Source: Fusobacterium perfoetens ATCC 29250 (GTDB lineage Bacteria; Fusobacteriota; Fusobacteriia; Fusobacteriales; Fusobacteriaceae). From it: a stretch of DNA of 64,000 nucleotides. The DNA is taken from the NCBI RefSeq assembly GCF_000622245.1, contig NZ_JHXW01000004.1, positions 124,001 to 188,000 of the forward strand. Reading direction: 5' to 3'. Shown here piece after piece: positions 60,868 to 64,000 of the stretch (position 1 is its first letter; each line of letters starts with the position of its first letter). Position numbers and translations under genes: made by a program. The notes below the pieces were generated by a model, which was not told the origin of the DNA, did no database searches, and was given only the letters and a program-made list of their open reading frames with translations.

Positions 60868-61698
60868 TTACTTATCGTTTCTTCTTCTTACGATAAACTT
60901 ATCAGATACTTTTCTTCCTCTTGTTTTAACACCAAGAGCTGGTTTACCCCAAGGAGTTAATGGTGATTTTCTACCTACAGTAGCTTTTCCTTCTCCTCCT
61001 CCATGAGGGTGGTCACAAGGGTTCATTGCAGATCCTCTAACATGAGGTCTTCTTCCCATAAGTCTATTTCTTCCTGCTTTTCCGATTGAAACTAGGTTAT
61101 GTTCAGCATTTCCTACTTCTCCAATAGTAGCTGTACATTCTCCATGTATTAATCTAAGTTCTCCTGATGGTAACTCAACGTGGCAATAAGTTCCTTCTTT
61201 AGCAACAAGTCTTGCAGCTGTTCCAGCAGATCTTACTAATTGTCCACCTTTTCCTACTTGTAATTCAATATTATGAATTTGTGCTCCAACTGGCATATCT
61301 TTTAATTTTAATGCATTTCCAGGTTTTATTTCAGCATTTGATCCGTTCATTACAACGTCTCCTACTTTTAAACCTTTAGGTGCTAATATATATGCTTTAG
61401 CTCCATCTGCATAATATAATAATGCGATATTTGCTGTTCTGTTTGGATCGTATTCTATTGATTTAACAGTTGCAGGAACATCTAATTTATTTCTTTTAAA
61501 ATCAATTATTCTATATAATCTTTTATGACCTTTTTGTCTATTAACATTTGTTCTGTGTCCAAAGTTATCTATTCCATATGCAGATTTTAAAGGCACAGTT
61601 AAAGACTTTTCAGGTCTTGCTTTACTTAATTCAGGCACAACAAGTCTAGACATGTGTCTAACTCCATCACTTGTTGGTTTCATCTTTTTAATAGCCAT
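60868..61698 (-). CDS. rplB: Ribosomal protein L2
   Basis: A 276-residue protein essential for subunit joining. The conserved [13 protein letters not shown] near residue 227 contains the key histidine region. Full length, with GGAGG upstream. Confidence 0.99.
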   Translation of the reverse strand: MAIKKMKPTSDGVRHMSRLVVPELSKARPEKSLTVPLKSAYGIDNFGHRTNVNRQKGHKRLYRIIDFKRNKLDVPATVKSIEYDPNRTANIALLYYADGAKAYILAPKGLKVGDVVMNGSNAEIKPGNALKLKDMPVGAQIHNIELQVGKGGQLVRSAGTAARLVAKEGTYCHVELPSGELRLIHGECTATIGEVGNAEHNLVSIGKAGRNRLMGRRPHVRGSAMNPCDHPHGGGEGKATVGRKSPLTPWGKPALGVKTRGRKVSDKFIVRRRNDK

Positions 61699-61751
61699 TT
61701 CTTAATCCTCCAAAATTTTATTATGAGACCTATAACTATCTTTAGCCGTTA

Positions 61752-62036
61752 TTATGCTTCTTTAAAGTAAGAAATTGTTCCAGAAGCTAATTTTACTATT
61801 GCTTTCTTTTTAGCTTGAGTTTTATATAATTTCATACCATGTCTTTTTGTTACAGGTTTTATATTTACTGTAGCAACTTCAGCAACTTTAACGTTGAATA
61901 TTTCTTCTACAGCTTTTTTTATTTCAATTTTATTTGCTTTTCTATTCACTTCAAAAGTATATTTATTATGCTCTCTTCTTAGAAGCTCAGTTTTTTCAGT
62001 GATTAGAGGTTTTCTTATGATATCATAAGCTGTCAT
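61752..62036 (-). CDS. rplW: Ribosomal protein L23
   Basis: A 94-residue protein at the tunnel exit and docking site of trigger factor and SRP. IIRKPLITEKTELLR and KIEIKKAVEEIFNVKV are typical. Its ATG directly follows the rplD stop. Confidence 0.97.
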   Translation of the reverse strand: MTAYDIIRKPLITEKTELLRREHNKYTFEVNRKANKIEIKKAVEEIFNVKVAEVATVNIKPVTKRHGMKLYKTQAKKKAIVKLASGTISYFKEA

Positions 62037-62669
62037 CTATCCAAGCACCTCCTCAATTGTAGCTAATGCTTCTTTTGTAATAATTACTTTATTTTGTTTT
62101 AATAACCAATAAATTCCTAATTCACTTGGTTGGAAAACAACTGCATTTTCTAAGTTTCTAGCAGCTAAGAATAAATTGTAATCATTAGCTGTAGTTAAAT
62201 CGTTTACTACAAACATTTGTTTTGTTGTTGCATTTAATTCTTTTGTTAAAGCAACTATTGTTTTAGTTTTTGGAGTTTCTACAACACCATCTAATACAAC
62301 GATGTCTCCATTTGCACATTTTACAGAAAGTGCTGATTTAAGAGCTAAAACTCTAACTTTTTTGTTAACTTTTTTCTCATAGCTTCTAGGTGTTGGTCCA
62401 AAAACAACTCCTCCACCTACCATATGTGGAGCTCTGATTGTACCTTGTCTAGCTCTACCAGTACCTTTTTGTTTAAATGGCTTTCTTCCTCCTCCTCTAA
62501 CCATAGCTCTTGTCTTAGTACAAGCACTTCCTTGTCTAGCAGCTGCTAGTTCTGCAGTAAGAACTTCGTGAAGAACTACTTTATTTGGCTCTATTCCAAA
62601 TATAGAATCCTTAACTTCAACAGTTCCAGTTTGTGCTCCTGCTAAGTTATATATGTTTAAAACTGCCAT
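62037..62669 (-). CDS. rplD: Ribosomal protein L4
   Basis: A 210-residue large-subunit protein, the autoregulator of the S10 operon in E. coli. [19 protein letters not shown] and the [20 protein letters not shown] segment identify it. Confidence 0.98.
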   Translation of the reverse strand: MAVLNIYNLAGAQTGTVEVKDSIFGIEPNKVVLHEVLTAELAAARQGSACTKTRAMVRGGGRKPFKQKGTGRARQGTIRAPHMVGGGVVFGPTPRSYEKKVNKKVRVLALKSALSVKCANGDIVVLDGVVETPKTKTIVALTKELNATTKQMFVVNDLTTANDYNLFLAARNLENAVVFQPSELGIYWLLKQNKVIITKEALATIEEVLG

Positions 62670-62697
62670 TTTTTTCCTCCTTTCACTTCTACTAACC

Positions 62698-63324
62698 TTA
62701 TTTCTTTATAGCTGGTCTTACTACAAGGTAACCATTTTTAGCACCTGGTACTGCACCTTTTATTAAGATTACATTGTTTTCAACATCTAATTTAACTACT
62801 TTTAAGTTTTGAACTGTAACTGTAGTATTTCCATATTGTCCAGCCATTCTTAATCCTTTAAGAACTTTTCCAGGCCATGATGATTGTCCTATTGACCCTC
62901 CTAGTCTATGGTTTCTTGAAACCCCGTGAGATGCTCTGTTTCCACCAAAACCATGTCTCTTCATAACACCTGAAGTTCCTTTTCCTTTTGATGTTCCAGT
63001 GATATCTACATATTCGACACCATTTAAAACATCTACTTTAATTTCTTGTCCTAATTCGTAACCTTCAACAGTATCAACTTTAACTTCTTTTACGAATCTT
63101 AATGGTTTTACTCCAACTTTATTGAAGATTCCCATCATAGGTTTAGTAGAATTTTTTTCTTTCTTCTCATCAAAACCAAGTTGTAATGCTGTATATCCAT
63201 CATTTTCAACTGTTTTCTTTTGTAGAACAAAGTTTGGTCCAGCTTCTACAACTGTTACTGGAACGAACTTACCATCTTCAAAGATTTGAGTCATTCCGAT
63301 TTTTTTTCCTAAAATTCCTGACAT
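62698..63324 (-). CDS. rplC: Ribosomal protein L3
   Basis: A 208-residue large-subunit assembly protein. The start [15 protein letters not shown] is at 63324, 9 bases after GGAGG; the frame continues to 63363 without a site. [15 protein letters not shown] and the [13 protein letters not shown] loop are typical. The gap to rpsJ holds folded RNA elements. Confidence 0.97.
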   Translation of the reverse strand: MSGILGKKIGMTQIFEDGKFVPVTVVEAGPNFVLQKKTVENDGYTALQLGFDEKKEKNSTKPMMGIFNKVGVKPLRFVKEVKVDTVEGYELGQEIKVDVLNGVEYVDITGTSKGKGTSGVMKRHGFGGNRASHGVSRNHRLGGSIGQSSWPGKVLKGLRMAGQYGNTTVTVQNLKVVKLDVENNVILIKGAVPGAKNGYLVVRPAIKK

Positions 63325-63355
63325 TTGTTTCATACCTCCATCAAATAATATATTG

Positions 63356-63408
63356 GTTGACAACTTGACCTCGTGGTTCCACGACCTCGCTTTAAAAAAA
63401 GCGTCAAC
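63356..63408 (-). ncRNA. Three-way-junction RNA in the rpsJ-rplC gap
   Basis: On the minus strand GTTGAC (63408-63403) pairs with GTCAAC (63361-63356) and encloses two hairpins. One is GCTTT/AAAGC; the other is TCGTG/CACGA with a GAAC loop. GAGGTC occurs twice, once before and once after the second hairpin. There is no U tract, so it is not a simple terminator. It lies 32 bases before the rplC start. Confidence 0.55.
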
Positions 63409-63424
63409 TTGTATTATTCTGTAA

Positions 63425-63459
63425 GGATAATTTGATGCATTTATATTTTCAAATTACCC
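63425..63459 (-). other. 11-bp hairpin in the rpsJ-rplC gap
   Basis: GGGTAATTTGA pairs with TCAAATTATCC (one G-U pair) around a 13-base loop on the minus strand, between rpsJ and the three-way junction. No U tract follows. Confidence 0.55.
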
Positions 63460-63482
63460 GAGAATCAGCCATTTGTGTTTTA

Positions 63483-63791
63483 TTACGCTTGTTTAATTTC
63501 AATTCCAACACCAGCTGGTAAGTTAACCGCTGTTAATGATGATATTGTTTTTTGAGTAGAGTTTTTGATTTCAACCATTCTTCTGTGAATTCTCATCTCA
63601 AACTGCTCTCTTGAATCTTTGTTTACATGTACTGATCTTAATACAGTGTATTTTTTTATTTTTGTTGGTAGTGGCATAGGTCCTACTATTTCAGCACCAG
63701 ACTTTTCTGCAACTTCTGCTATTTTCTTAGCTGATTGATCTAATAACATATGATCATAAGCTTTTAAATAGATTCTTAATTTGTTAGCCAT
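63483..63791 (-). CDS. rpsJ: Ribosomal protein S10
   Basis: A 102-residue small-subunit protein (also NusE in antitermination). [18 protein letters not shown] and [17 protein letters not shown] are hallmarks. First gene of the 22-gene S10-spc block, with AGGAGG before the ATG. Confidence 0.98.
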   Translation of the reverse strand: MANKLRIYLKAYDHMLLDQSAKKIAEVAEKSGAEIVGPMPLPTKIKKYTVLRSVHVNKDSREQFEMRIHRRMVEIKNSTQKTISSLTAVNLPAGVGIEIKQA

Positions 63792-63849
63792 TATACACCT
63801 CCTTTAAGTTTTAAAATTTAAAAGATGATCTCTTTTGTACACCTGAAAA

Positions 63850-63877
63850 ATTATATCATATTTTCCTGATTTTGCAA
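63850..63877 (-). promoter_or_regulatory. Sigma-70 promoter of the ribosomal operon
   Basis: TTGCAA (63877-63872), 16 bases, TATAAT (63855-63850) on the minus strand, about 60 bases before rpsJ. The remaining bases to 64000 are AT-rich and hold no feature I can support. Confidence 0.72.
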
Positions 63878-64000
63878 AGCTTTTTTTTTATTTTTTTCAA
63901 ACTTTTTTTAAAAATTTTTTTTGCTTTTTTTATGCTAATTATGTGATATTTCTTTACATATTTCTTTGCCTTTATTAATATTTTCAAAAATAAAGAGGTT

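Noticed and set aside
1-64000. CRISPR arrays, insertion sequences, phage genes, rRNA
   Set aside because: I looked for regularly spaced repeats, transposase-like proteins, terminal inverted repeats and rRNA segments and saw none; the only RNA genes of known type are three tRNAs and the leader elements listed.

Overview
The window is strongly AT-rich. It has a dense gene layout, Shine-Dalgarno sites close to AGGAGG, a full S10-spc ribosomal protein block, a lysine riboswitch, and anaerobic amino-acid, purine and citrate-type metabolism. Together these point to the Fusobacteriota, most likely a Fusobacterium. That assignment rests on protein character and base composition; no database search was possible. 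I see no insertion sequence, prophage, CRISPR array or rRNA gene.

Layout. (1) 1-2.6 kb: a cut-off amidohydrolase gene preceded by an APC permease, and a divergent flavoprotein. (2) 2.7-4.5 kb: an NhaC-family transporter under a lysine riboswitch. (3) 4.6-9.5 kb: rnhB, yraN, a Zn-ribbon gene, comF, a gene of unknown function, then tpiA and gpmI. (4) 9.5-13.1 kb: a LysR regulator divergent from an M20 amidohydrolase and a YfcC-type carrier. (5) 13.2-14.6 kb: infC-rpmI-rplT with an attenuator leader and a probable AUU start for infC. (6) 14.6-20.3 kb: a three-subunit molybdenum hydroxylase (xanthine dehydrogenase type), its MocA-like cytidylyltransferase and a purine permease. An unassigned three-way-junction RNA/terminator lies between permease and enzyme. 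(7) 20.3-28.2 kb: a six-gene operon for diaminopropionate/amino-acid breakdown (dpaL, ygeY, NSS transporter, a 35-residue MetS-like subunit, M24 peptidase, ridA). It has a sigma-54 promoter and repeated upstream palindromes, next to a divergent sigma-54 activator gene. (8) 28.2-33.8 kb: molybdenum cofactor genes (mog, DedA, moaA, MOSC, moaC) facing modA, modB and a MoeA-like gene; no modC is present. (9) 33.9-46.8 kb: an organic-acid block made of an aconitase-type hydratase, a MatC-like carrier, a DUF6282 protein, a nitrite/sulfite reductase with a GntR regulator, citrate-lyase-type citDEF and a TctABC transporter. Three promoters here carry the same TGTATACA palindrome just after the start site. 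(10) 46.9-51.4 kb: birA, a cation/proton antiporter that probably starts at an AUA codon, and a two-component system. (11) 51.4-53.0 kb: three tRNAs (Arg-ACG, Ser-GCT, Ser-UGA) and mnmA. (12) 53.0-63.9 kb: the ribosomal operon rpsJ to secY, with an unexplained folded RNA region between rpsJ and rplC.

How the genes fit together. The molybdenum genes supply the cofactor for the hydroxylase in region 6. In region 7, DpaL releases 2-aminoacrylate, which RidA removes. In region 9, the shared operator suggests that uptake (TctABC, MatC), hydration (aconitase family) and cleavage (CitDEF) of a citrate- or citramalate-like acid are switched together.
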